This document shows positions 49,401-61,900 of a DNA stretch of 64,000 nt, in pieces. The stretch is from Trichopria drosophilae (taxonomy: Eukaryota > Arthropoda > Insecta > Hymenoptera > Diapriidae). The stretch covers positions 87,310,501-87,374,500 of the forward strand of contig CM059585.1 in NCBI GenBank assembly GCA_030407085.1, read 5' to 3'. The position numbers and the translations under genes are program-made. Numbering within the stretch: position 1 is the stretch's first letter; the number at the start of each line of letters is the position of its first letter. A model generated the notes under the pieces. That model was not told the DNA's origin. It saw only the letters and a list, made by a program, of their open reading frames with translations, and ran no database searches.

Positions 49401-51239
49401 TATACTTTTGTAAAGGTTTTCGATGGACTGAATCTAGAGCTGACAGCAGAAAACGTTCTTTTACTTCAAGATTAGGAGATATCATAATCTAAAAGTGCAA
49501 AAAACACCGCAGTTGTTCATTTTAAGTAAGTTTTTGTGGGCGAACAAAATTTTTGTTCTCAAATGTATTATTCGTCAGCTTTCAAATGATCTTTTAGTAG
49601 TTCCGAATCAATTTTCTTTGGCCCGATTTAGTTATCATCACAATTATATTATAACTAAATGAATGAAAATCATATTCATATCTTGACAAAAAACTTTCGC
49701 TAACTCGATGAATAAATAGCACTTTAATTTGCATTTTGTCAAATTGCGAAGAAAAATATCGTTCCACCACAAAACTTAGTGAAAATGGTAAAGAACGGTG
49801 TTTTTGGCACTTTTAGGTTAGAATATCTTAAAATCTTGACGTGATATAAAAATTCAGCGGCTAGATTTGGATTCAACGCGACGAAAACCTGCGGAAAAGT
49901 ATAATCCGGCTTGGTTATCAATTTTGTTGGCCTTCGTTATTTTTATTTGAAAATTGTTACTGGATATTAGGCCGCAATTACTGATGTGTACCACCTTACC
50001 AAATTGTTACAACACCATTAAACGAGAATCAATGAAAAAAAAGAAAGCCTATCAAAATCATGACTTGTTATGAAATTTAGAGCGTCTCCCGATGATTGGC
50101 AGATATATATATATTCCAATGTATTTGGTTCATAGAAATAAAAATTTGTGATTTTATAATCAGCCTTTGCACTGTTTGTATAGTGAATTTTTGGAAAACT
50201 CATACATTTTTTTCATTGTTTTGCTTACATAGATTAAAACAATCATAATATATCACAATTTATCCAGATGTACTGGAGAAACCAATTCATTACCAAACAA
50301 TATTCAGTCATTGTTTAATGTTGTCAGTCGACAACCAAAGCTTGAGAAAATAGTTAATAATCAGTTCTGGAAATGTTTAGAATGAGATTTCATTGTAAAA
50401 TACAATTGAAAAATTCCATTTCGTATAACAACTGAGTTTACGACTTCCCTTGGAATTTGTGAGGAAGAATAAGGGAAATCGGGATTGTATCGGGTGATAA
50501 ATTTCTTTTCCTTATAGTAACGGATGTCCCGATCGACATTTAAAAGGAATTTGTGTGCGGCATGGTTTTCTATTGCTAAAACTTACAGTGTTAATATTTC
50601 ATATAAAATATGAATGTACTATACATTCATTTTTCCAGAAAAGGTGTGTTTGTATGTTATTTGTTTATACTAACAAAGACGTACCCTTTGACATATATGA
50701 AAGTAAATTGTTATCTTAAGTTTCATTTATAAAAATAATCAAATTTGTGGGTTATTTATTGATAATGTGCTATCAAAACATTTCCTTGATGTTGATGTTG
50801 TAGATCGGGATATGAAGATGAACATATTTACCTCTTTTGAAACATTTATTGCCGTTAGACTACTAGGAGAAAAATAGATACTAATCATGTTGTGTTATGC
50901 TTTTTCCAAAAAAATGAATTGCTTTATTTCGATGTGGTCTAGCTAGAGAAACAGATATACATTCATAAATTATTTTTTCATATTAAATACACTGCCAATA
51001 ATACAAATGAAAATAAATAAATGTCGATAAAATTTAATTAACAACAATGACTTGCAATATAATAAAATATAATTAGGCAATGCAGAAATTCCACTTATAT
51101 AATATTTTTTATGATAAGAAAAGTTATATATTGTTAAAAAAATATATTTTTGAAATTAGCTCTTCTGTTTTCTAACGCAAAGCTAAATATTAGCGCTACT
51201 ACCTACCGATACAATGATCAGTCAATGATATAAGATACC
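46500..51239. other. AT-rich sequence, no gene seen
   Basis: Short frames only. A small perfect-looking hairpin AATCCCCATTTTGGGGATT lies near 48527-48545. Confidence 0.45.
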
Positions 51240-51450
51240 TTTTCGCCCTCCCGGGCGTAAAATCCTGCTTTACGCCCCGATTTGCAGGGATACAATCACA
51301 TTTTACGCCTTCGAAAATCACTTGGCTGATCCCCACCCATCCCAGTTTAAAATTCGGCGAAACAGATTGTTCGTATTACGGGCGTAAACGCATTTCTTTA
51401 CGCCCTTTAAACAAAAAGATTTATACAAGTTTTTCAAGGGCGATATCCCT
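51240..51450. repeat. CGTAAAG-type foldback with GGGCGTAAA/TTTACGCCC palindromes
   Basis: GGGCGTAAA (51253-51261) faces TTTACGCCC (51269-51277), and the same pair recurs at 51380-51388 and 51397-51405. GC is much higher than in the flanks. Same theme as the foldbacks at 8.13 and 14.63 kb. Confidence 0.6.
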
Positions 51451-52429
51451 TTTGAAATCCTAACAGTCCAAAATTTTCATCACATATTGTTTTTGTTCTA
51501 ACTCGATGAACACAAACAGTAATCATTGCATAATTAAATATCCTAAAGTATTTGTAAAATGACTCGTACATACAATTTAAGTGCAGATCTTCGATCATTA
51601 TGAACCATGTGTGCCCTAAACATATTTCTTTTTCTACAGTTTTCTTGAAAATGCCTTCGTACAAAGTTTATAGCAATTTTAGTAATATACTTTTCCTATC
51701 CTACAAAAGGCGAGCAATACTCTTGGAAGACGAGTGATGAATCGACCAACTTTTCTGTAACGCCTAGTATCGACGTGCGTTATTAAAAATTACAAACTCG
51801 TTGACTTGGTGAAACAATAACGTGTTGAAAGCATAGTTTCAAGGTATAATAAATTATGGCGTGGGTTGCAATCACATTTTTATGTTGATATTGGCAGCTG
51901 GCGGAATTTACATTATATTACACACTCTTTCTGTTGAGCAATCTTAAAACGAGTAGCAATTAAAACAGGTTATATTTTACTAGAGTGAAATAAACAAGTT
52001 CAAATTAAATTAAAATGTTATTTTTAGAGGGTTTGTAAGTACTGCTTCATAAAAAACGTGTTTAAGTTTTGAAAATTATTATACCGGTGTCAAGACGCTA
52101 CTCGACGTATTAATGAATACGTATTAAATGTGTTGAGAATAATTATCAAAGTTAGCTGTTGCAACTACTTGAATTGATACAAAAGAAACTAATATCACGG
52201 TACCTAATCCAAAGGAAAATCTTTCGTATACATAGACAACTTCTCATCCACACTATATTTTTTTCGAATAGAAAAACAAATGTTTTAGCACTTTGAGCAA
52301 ACCATACTTTATAGAAGAAAACTTCATGTATTAGCAACTGATTAGCTAATATAACAAAATAATGATTACAACCGCAATATTTACGGGAGCTGAAGAACGA
52401 ATGTAAATAAAACATTAACGAATCGATTG
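51451..52429. other. AT-rich sequence, no gene seen
   Basis: No supported feature. Confidence 0.4.
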
Positions 52430-52580
52430 TTCAAAATTCGGACACTGGTAGGGTGATTCTTATTACTATATAGACGGAATCCTAGAAAATGCAAAAGAAA
52501 TTAATTTTACAACTGAATAAATGATTTTTACTTATTTCAGAAAATTGACGGTCAGTTTTCAATTAATATCTTTCTCAAGC
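52430..52580 (+). repeat. Fragment of the 14.35-kb MITE family
   Basis: CAAAATTCGGACACTGGTAG, GGAATCCTAGAAAATGC, TTACTTATTTCAGAAAATTG and TTTTCAATTAATATCTTTCT follow the order of the element at 14353-14914 (left arm, turn, start of the right arm). Confidence 0.5.
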
Positions 52581-54889
52581 AAACAAAAACAATGTACCGT
52601 TTTCAGAGGTAAGATAAAAATTTTTAAGGTTACGGGATAGGTAAAAAGGGGAGAGATAGCTAAATTTAACTTAAATTGTATTAAAACCTGCGTAGAACAT
52701 TGGAAAGATAAATATTATAAGCTAAAACCCAAAATTAAAGAAGTTTTTTTGGTGCGCCAAAATATTGGGTTTGGAGCAGTCGAACGGTTACTATTTTTAT
52801 CAAAATTGTTCTATAATAAATAATATATTTATTGTTTATCAGTGCGGACAATTTTTTCGTTACGTCCAATTTTGGTTTGATACATTTTTTACTAAAAATA
52901 TTGAAAAGAGTTTGAATTAATGCTACCCAGTTTTTCGACACCGTTCATTAAGTTCCTATTGCTATTGAGAAACTCTAACTAAGAATAACTATAAGTCTTG
53001 TCATTAAATTTTAATCGAATCGTAGTATCGCGACTTATCACTTTTCTTTCTGAAACAACCTAGAAACATTACGGTTCGCATTTGTTTTGTTTCCCTTTGA
53101 GCAAATAAAAAATATTGTCTACTAATTTTGAGGTTTATCTATCATAATTTTAAGTATGAAATATTTTATTTATGACTGTTTGTATGAACTCGTAAAACGC
53201 CGAAGTTGTTAAGTTTCGTTATATTGACAGTCTTCATCTTTAAAGCTATTTTCTTATTATGAAAATTTTCATAAATGCAATTTATGCTTATCTTTATGTT
53301 TAGACAGAAATGCCTTACATTTATTTAATTGATGTATATTAAAAAACCTTAATGACACTAAAGTTAAAATTATACAATTTTCACCTATTTAGCTATATCG
53401 TGATTCAGAAAGATCGACAGATATAGAATTCCGAGTTATTATATTGCCCACGTGTAAACCCACCTAAAAATACTTAAATGTTTTGTAAATATGGATTAGC
53501 TTTTACGCCATACAGTCTGCCATAAACTTTCAAACCGCAAAGGAGCTTTATTTATAAAAAATGTAGCCAGACCATAATTTCTTTTTCTTGGCATATACTT
53601 CACTCTTATAATTGGGATTAGTCAACATTTTTTTAGCAAAATTTATAATCACATCGAAAATTTTAAGAATTAATTAAATGAAATTAGAGGTAAAATTCGC
53701 CAAATGTTTAGGAAACATGTATGATATTTCTCGTATTTATTAATATGCAATTGATTGATACAAGAAATTGAAACAAGATTAAAATACAGCATTATAGGGG
53801 TTTAATATGATATGAAATCGATAGCGGACATAACCTGAATTATCAGGGGATCAAAATTTTAGTCAAAGAAAACAACAATATCAAACGTTAACATCAAATT
53901 TGAAAAGTCAAATTTATCAGAGCTTTATAATACTTTACTTCCACAAGTTTTAAAATCCTCAAACATTCGATATACATTATTTACATTGTTTAGTACACTA
54001 CATTTAATTCAGAGTACTAACTCAAGTGCATAACTTTCTTTTTTTTTTGTTGAGTCTATTTGTCTATTATGATAAGTAGTATTTTGAATCATGAATTAAT
54101 AGTTAAACTATTACCATGCCTAGTCCTCATTTCACATTATGATTCATAGAAAAAAAATGGACATTTCAACTACTTTTTTTCTGAATGTATGTATAGGAAT
54201 GGATTAAAAGCTTCAATACAATTCTGATTACTGCGATGGTAACTGTTACCATTCCGAGAACACATGAATTGCATACAATTGTATGGAAATGAATAGTAGT
54301 ATTTACCAAATGTATATCTGTCCATATGGATTTTTCATCCATAGAATTGTATGAAGTTATATAAAGTTTAATATATTATTAAATAACGTCCGAGTCTCGG
54401 TAAATTTGAGTTTGCATGCAGTAATATACAACGGTATATAATTGTATTATATGTTAATATTTAATTGTAGTAACTGGTATATACTTGATTACATGCTATT
54501 TGTATGCACTGAACAAAATTGACCAATTCAATAAAGTAATTGAACATTATAAATACTTTTACTGTTCGAGTAATGAAAAAGTACCAAAGTTTTTACCAAT
54601 TTTACTAAATATTTGATTTACATATTCATTTTGTGCGTGTACTACTGAAACTATATTTATATACATACTTGGTTAAATATTCTAAATATTTTATCAGTTT
54701 TACTAAATATTTAAACAACATACTATGTCCGTGAGGTTATATTAATTACCCATTTTATTAATTTGACTAAATACGATGTTAATAAAGAAATGGGTACTTT
54801 CCGTGAAATAATTTGTCTCAACAAAAACAACGTTATCTACTTACAAAAGATAGCTGCTCTAAAAAGTTGACTAGCTTATCTTTCAATGA
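52581..54889. other. AT-rich sequence, no gene seen
   Basis: No supported feature; inverted GGTAACTGTTACC motif near 54238. Confidence 0.4.
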
Positions 54890-54962
54890 ATCGTGATACT
54901 CCACGGTACCTTAATATTCAGAGCGTCTGCTTTTAATCCGAACATCACGGGATCGAATCCAA
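54890..54962 (+). repeat. tRNA-like fragment, possibly SINE-derived
   Basis: CAGAGCGTCTGCTTTTAATC followed by CGAACATCACGGGATCGAATCC resembles the anticodon arm (loop with TTT) and T arm of a Lys-type tRNA, with B-box-like GGGATCGAATCC. The 5' half does not fold as a D arm and no acceptor stem pairs, so it is not a functional tRNA call. Confidence 0.32.
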
Positions 54963-56468
54963 CTTCCAACAAAATTTTGTTCTGCGATTTATTTTATTTT
55001 TTACGTTTCTTTTACTTTTTGAAACATCAGGTGACAATTGTTTTTCGTTAACTTACCGTTATTATTAAAATTGCTGTATTTTTCGGAATGTTTACCATTA
55101 ACATTGTAAATGTTTAGAAAATATTAGTAATATTTCCCGATATTACAACCTAGAATATGTTAAGTGAAAAATAGCAATACTTTTTATTAACTATTAGTAA
55201 ACTTTAAAGATTAATAGAAAAGTAACATTTCATTCATTTTTCTAAATATTATTAGTAATAATATTTTTACTAATTTCAAATTGGCATTTGAGTCCATTTA
55301 TTTAATTTAACCCAGTAATACGTAACACTTTTTCATGAAATCACAATGGGTGGACATTAATCAATCAACATGCATTGTTATTTGAGTTATTATCCATCTT
55401 CACGCAGGGGACTGACCAATCAGTTATATAACTATTTGTTAGTACATGTAAGTAGAATCTGCTAATTCAACCGAAATATTTTTGTATCATTTATTTTTAT
55501 TTCTGTTTGAAATTTAAATAATTTTTATTTTTTTAATTACAAATTATTTAAAAATGGCATATTTCTATCAGTAAGAAAAGTGGATCACAAATCATTAATT
55601 TATGTAATGTCTACTTAACATTCATATTAGAATAAACTTTTTTGTCGTTTATATTTATAGTACAGCTAATTTTGTGTTAGTTTAATACTTTTAGAAATAA
55701 AGAATATTTATATTCACTGTAACTATGATTAAGAAGATGTATTATAGAACATTGATTAGGTTCATATACGAAATTCATACCTTTATAAAGTAACAATGCG
55801 TTAAAAACACGAAAAACGATGTGTCACTGCACTAATTTTCCTGCATGTGATGTATGATACTTTCTTGAATATGCGTGACACTTACATACTGCGACGGACA
55901 GAAATACAATAAAAATCCACCCTAATAAAGCTATGTGGTTTTTTATGAAAGCTCCAGAAAGGGAATTCCAAATGTGTCACTCTTTCTTCCAGGCAAACCA
56001 TTTTTTCTCATTCCTCATTAATGATATGAGTAATGTTTCTTTAATCATTAAATACAAACTTTTTTGTTCTGCGTAACACAAAACGAATGTATTGCACAAG
56101 TAGCAATGGAAAATAAGCTACATATTACATGGAAAGATGTTATTTGAACGGCACACACCGTCGGGTTGGAGCAAAAAGTACCTGTCTCGTTATGGCAGCA
56201 AAGAAGATTCTATTAAAGGTCTTATCTCGCGAGGAAATTTTTTTGACCCTAATTTAGGTTGGTAACAATTTGCCAAGATTTTATTAATATCGAAGTTTCA
56301 ATAGTACGTTATTTTTGTTAAACCGGAAACATATTTTATTTTATCGCGTCAGTCTGGTACAGTTTTAATTGAATATAACAATTAAAAAAAAGGAATTTTA
56401 TAATATAAATTTGTATTTTTGCTCCTCTTTAAAAGAATTGTATCTTTAAACTACATGTTTATGAACCC
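54963..56468. other. AT-rich sequence, no gene seen
   Basis: No supported feature. Confidence 0.4.
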
Positions 56469-56495
56469 TTGATTTTTCTCAAAGAATTCTACCCA

Positions 56496-56759
56496 ATGAG
56501 TAAAATTGAAATTTTTCAAGTAATCTTTGAAACAAAACAAAATGTACAAACAGTTATAAAAACAGTTTTAAAGGCTTTGAATTGTATTATTTATAAATTA
56601 AAAAAAATCAATAGCCAGGAAATTGTTGTATTGGTTTTGGAAGCATTGGAAGCATCCAAGAAAACAGTTCCAAAATTCAACATTGTGAAAATTTCACATA
56701 AATTGTACTGGGAATTTCCAACATCATTAAAGGATTCAGAGATAAGATACATTATTTGA
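56496..56759 (+). pseudogene. Unrecognised AT-rich reading frame, possible gene fragment
   Basis: An ATG at 56496 opens 87 codons beginning MSKIEIFQVIFETKQNV and ending in TGA. Residue use looks more protein-like than most frames here: alternating hydrophobic/polar pattern, LEALEASKK, few homopolymer runs. I recognise no domain. It could be an exon, a decayed gene or chance; an acceptor-like TTTCTCAAAG lies just upstream. Confidence 0.22.
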
Positions 56760-57282
56760 CGATTATGCAATCAGGCCATTTTGCAATAAAAATTATAATA
56801 AATTTCGTGTTATTGGAGTCTTTTTAACATATTATGGATTTTTGTAGAATAAGCTTTAGAGTGTACATAGCACATACTAATAAAAGCCTTGAAAAAAATA
56901 TATCTAACTAGATCTGATTTATTGCCTTGTCTACTGAATGAGATCTAGTAAGATCTCATAGACTTAGCAGCGTATTAAGCCACATTCTGTTATTTGTTAG
57001 AGCTTTATGTTACGAAAGAAGCACTTTGTATGATGCATAGAAAATATTGATCCACTACATTTGACATTGCATCTAGCAGTCAAAATTAATAAAGTCATGG
57101 ATTAACATGTTTCTATTAATATCTATGCACAAACGATTTAAATAACGTACCCTGGTAGAAATCTGTCCAGTTATGTGTTATACTGCAGTTATCCTTATAA
57201 CTTTAGAATGAGTGGAGACTGAAGAGAAACAACAAAAAAATAATTTTCTGCTAAAGGTATAACAGATCAAATTAAATACATT

Positions 57283-57557
57283 TAATTCAAGTTGAGCTGA
57301 GATTACAGACAAGAAGAATAATACAGGAACTTTCAAGATTATATGAAGTTGGTTCAGATGTTATAGGATCTGATTTGAAACATGTGTTGAAACAATATAT
57401 TAATATACTCGAAGTTTCTAAATTGTGCACACATGATCACTTTGAAATAAAAACAAATTTATCGTTTTTATTTCAAATGATTCTCACATCTGCAATATAT
57501 ATTAAAGCAATCAAAATTTACTTTGCTAATAATAATATTTTACATTATGAACACTAA
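57283..57557 (+). pseudogene. Unrecognised AT-rich reading frame, possible exon or gene fragment
   Basis: Open without a stop from about 57277 to TAA at 57555, with GATTACAG as a possible acceptor near 57308. Includes EVGSDVIGSDLKHVLKQYIN and a hydrophobic stretch LSFLFQMILTSAIYIKAI that could be one membrane segment. The pattern (amphipathic helix, then hydrophobic segment) is vaguely like insect chemoreceptor exons, but no diagnostic motif is present. It may belong with the frame at 56496. Confidence 0.22.
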
Positions 57558-57841
57558 TATGGGGAAAGAATGTAATTATGAAATTTATTTTGAGGCGAAG
57601 ACGATTAACAGATTACCATTGTTACTTATCGATTTTAGCTTGAAGCAAAGCGTAGCTGAAATGCGATAATTCTTTGCTTAATTTAAAACAATTTAAACGT
57701 TTTAACGAGCACTCTTTTGTAAGATAATATTGCACTAAACTGCTTAGAAGTTAATAAAAATTACGTTTCTAATTGTGATTACGGAAAATAAATTAAATTA
57801 CAACGGTGAAATAATTACACCGGACTACAAAAAAAAAACTT

Positions 57842-58940
57842 ATGTCATGTGCAAGAAACGCAACTCGGTTTTTCTTATTATAGCTTTTGGACCGCTGAGT
57901 CCGAATCCGGGCACAGAATTGGTCCTATACGTCTTTTTTTGATTTTTTTTTGTATTTGAGGGTTAAAGTGCGAAAAATCGGTCCCGGTCGGTCTCCTCCC
58001 CGCGGATGGAGTTACATATATTTAAAGTTACGTAATTTCTACAAAATTACAAAACTTTTTAAATTATGTAATGCTTTTTCCTCCTTTACTCTTGTTCTCT
58101 GTCGACAGACGAGATTTCCAATATAATACAATTTTTAAATTTGTGTATGTGCAATATGCATGTGTCTTTCTTTATCTTTCTCTCGCTTTCTTGTTTAGAA
58201 AAATGTGTGTGGCATATTAAACGAGATTATACTGTGGTTTTTCAAACACACTATACTAATTTTTATAATTCACTATATGAAAAATTCTTATATTCTTTTG
58301 AAATATTCTTAACAACTATAACAACTCGAAGAATTCATGTCAGTAGTCGAATTTTTCTAACACTACATCGATTACCACTAAATTCCTACATTTTATAGCA
58401 ATTTTCGAAACAAAATTTTATAAATATTCGTATGAAAAGTCTCTCCGTCTACTGAATCTAAAAAAATGTAAATATGTCTAAAAAGCAGTTTTTTCACGAT
58501 CTAACCTCAAATATAAAAAAATGTAAACAAGTTGAACAAATTCTGGACCCTGGATTCGGATCAGCAGCCAAAAAGCCATACGAATTACTTAGTCTTGATC
58601 CATTGTACAGTTGAACTGTTTTTTTGCACAAGATTTGTCAAGTTCCTCGGAAAAAACAATTTATCGCAGTATTAAACTTAGATTTAAAAACTTCAGACGT
58701 ATACAAATTCAGATTCAGCGGCCCATAATCTATGAGAAAAACCTAGTCTTGTTCCATTTTACAGTTTACAATTTTTTTTTCAGAAAATGCGTAAATTTTC
58801 CTGAAAAAGCAATCTTTAGCACATTAAACCTCAAATATAAAAAAAAACTGAGAAGTATAGAAACAATTCTCTGTCCGAATTCGGACTCAGCGACCCAAAA
58901 TCTATGAGAAAAACCTAGTTTCGTTTCTTGCACATGACAT
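57842..58940. mobile_element. 1.1-kb terminal-inverted-repeat element with internal tandem copies
   Basis: The left end ATGTCATGTGCAAGAAACG mirrors the right end CGTTTCTTGCACATGACAT, and the match continues inward (CGCTGAGTCCGAATCCGG left; CGAATTCGGACTCAGCG right). The unit around TCAGC[AG]GCC..AAAAACCTAGT occurs three times as a direct repeat, at 58561, 58715 and 58887, spaced 154 and 172 bp. No transposase was found, so it is probably a non-autonomous DNA element that grew by tandem duplication of its end. Confidence 0.72.
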
Positions 58941-61900
58941 TTTAGACTGTCTAATGCACATATTAAGTTAGTCTGTAAATAATCTACTGTTTTATTTGAT
59001 CTACAAGACCCGTGAAATATAGGCGCCAGGTATGGTGATGTGGCTTTTTATATGTCCCCGACTAAATGAAGTTGATTCTTTTGTATTTTGAGTCCCTGAA
59101 TGCGAATTTGTTGGGTAGAATGCCTGAAAGTGGTGCAGTTAATTGTTATTAATAACTTTTGTTAACAATTTAAAAATTGAAATTTTTCGGTCATTTTGGA
59201 CAAGACATTTTTTTCATGTAATCAGTTTTATTTAATTTGCGTTACTACTAAAGAATATTTAAAGTGACTATTTAATCATAAAACTGCGATAGGTTTGAGG
59301 TTATGATATAGAGATCAGTGGCGTTTAACGATAAGAAAACAGTAAACAAAACAATGGCATTGTGCTGTTTATTGCTGAAATTTAACTGTAAACTGTAAAC
59401 TTCCATTACCTAAATTTTGTCTCGAGTACACTGTAATATCGTGCAGCACAATAGGAACTTTTTTTGTTCAATTTAAACTTGTAAAAATTGGTTAAAACAT
59501 CTTCATTAATTGTGAAACAAATTACTTAGAACATGTTTCTCTAGAAACTGAAATCGGAAGATGACCCTTAGGCCCAAAAGGCAATTAATATAAAAAAATA
59601 GAAAAATTAGAGGGTTTTGAATTTCTATAAGAAAGGATAAAATGCCATAAAAACGTGTTCCGATGATTACTTTTTATTGCTTTATAATAGATGGAAAATA
59701 AATTAAGTTATTACTGTATACCGAAGAAACTTGGAAATTAATTATTTATTCCGATTTTCAAAGTCGATAATATTTTGCTAGCATGATTAATTAAACTTCC
59801 TATTTACGCGCTTCATTTATTTTCATTTAATGGATGGAGTATTCAATAAAAATAGACATCTGTAACGCCTATTTACTTCTTGGCACTCTCGAATTGATAT
59901 TGATTTACTGGATGCAAATGAAATGACTTCCTTTCGTTTATTTCGATTTAATTTAATATCGTATAAATTTCCAATTTTTAACACTTGCATTTGAAAAATA
60001 TTATTTAATAATTCATTAATCTAATTAACTTAAATCATTAAAATCATTTAAGATGATCCTAGTTTTGAGATTAACACCGTATATTTTATTTCAGTTTTAA
60101 TCTTCGTAAATGCGTTTCGATACCATTGTTTTTTTTTTGTTTTTTTTTTGTGCATTACACGAATTTCTGATATCAGACTCAATGTCTCACTATATTCTCT
60201 ATAATTAAACCCAATTCCGAAATTTATGTTTAAAATAACTTCATTATCAAATCATTCAACAGTAAAATGATATTCATAAATTTCAAATATTTATTTTTAA
60301 CTTTTTAGTCATATTTTAATGTCCAAACGCAGCAATATATTCAAATTCTTTTTATATATTGAATCTGCATGCAGACGCATATCAATGATGAACGTTCAAA
60401 TTCTGTTTTAAACTTGATAAAGTCTCGAATTTTATCAGAGATTATAGTAATATAGATTATCGATATGGACTAACATGAATTTATCGGAATTACAAAATCA
60501 AAATGGCAGAGTCTAAGGAGAACTAACTTCTCGTTGTTCACTGCGAGAATGGAACACCGCATCCACCATATATTTTCATGAAACTTGAAGTATGATCGGC
60601 TTTGCGAATATTGAATGGGCAAACAATGTGAAAATTGAACATTTTAAAAATGGTTATATGCACTGAGTATTATATAAATTTCTTCCTTCAATCATTGCAC
60701 TATTTTTCTCAATTTTCCACGTTTTAAATATTAGTCTAAATTTGATTTCACGATCATTTTCAGAACGCTTTTCTACTTGCTAGTTTTAGAATGGAATTTC
60801 AAAATGATTGGCCAGATTAACTTTTTTAGTAACTTAATATTCAGCATCTTTAAGTTAAAATGTAATATTTTAAAAAGTATTCAACAATTTCTAAGCGGTA
60901 ATACTTGTGAATACATTGGATTAGTTTTAAGATAACGTTTTGGTTGGGTTTGTTTTATTTTTATCTTTTTTTCTACACAGTTTCATTTTATCACATCAAT
61001 TTGATTACGTAACAAATTACTTCATTTTTTGACAGATTTCAAATATGATGGTAACAGTTTAAATACAAGTAAATGGTAAAGGACTGTTATGAAGTAAGAA
61101 AACATTTTTTAGCATTCAACAAATATTTCCAATTTTTTCTTATTTAAATCTCACTGAATCGAAATATATATTTTGTACGTAAAATAAATATTGACATAAA
61201 TTTTTTATATAAAAATGTGTTAATAAATTATTTGAACCACAGGACATCAGAATATAATTAATACCAATTAGGAGGATTATCTAATTTTACTTTTACTGGC
61301 ATTTTAGGAATGTATCTAAAAGAATAAATAAAAATTGCTCAATTCCTCAATATTTAAAAATGTTTAATAACAATGAAAAACGCCCACTAATTAAGTATAC
61401 AAAAGTACTATTGTACAAATGTCAAAAATATAGAATTTACATAATTTTTGCTTAGAAAAACTTGAGAGAATACACTATGGTAAATAAATATCTTCCATGT
61501 TAATTTACTCTTATATAATTGAATTAAGTTAAGATAATATTTGTGCTTTATTAAAACGTTAGAGAATATTATAACGTTATAATTAATCAAGGTTTTATTT
61601 AAAAGAAATCATTAAAACGTTCAATACTGTTTACTATTTTGATCATGTGATCTTGATTATATTCTGCAGTATGAATGTAAGTTTGAATTAGTATAGTATC
61701 ACAATGTTATTATACTTTTTCTACATATTTTTTAACTAATTTATTGTTTTCTTTTTTACTTCAAAGTTTTCGTAACTAGAATAAAATGTATTATTTTTAG
61801 TTAGCATGGTTGCTATTGCTGATTTTTAATAATTGTCAAATAATAGGTATATTGTAGTAAGATTTGAATTTAAGTATTTTAAATCAACAATTTTTAAAAT

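Noticed and set aside
54890..54962. Functional tRNA-Lys
   Set aside because: The D arm and acceptor stem do not pair; only the anticodon-arm and T-arm-like parts remain.
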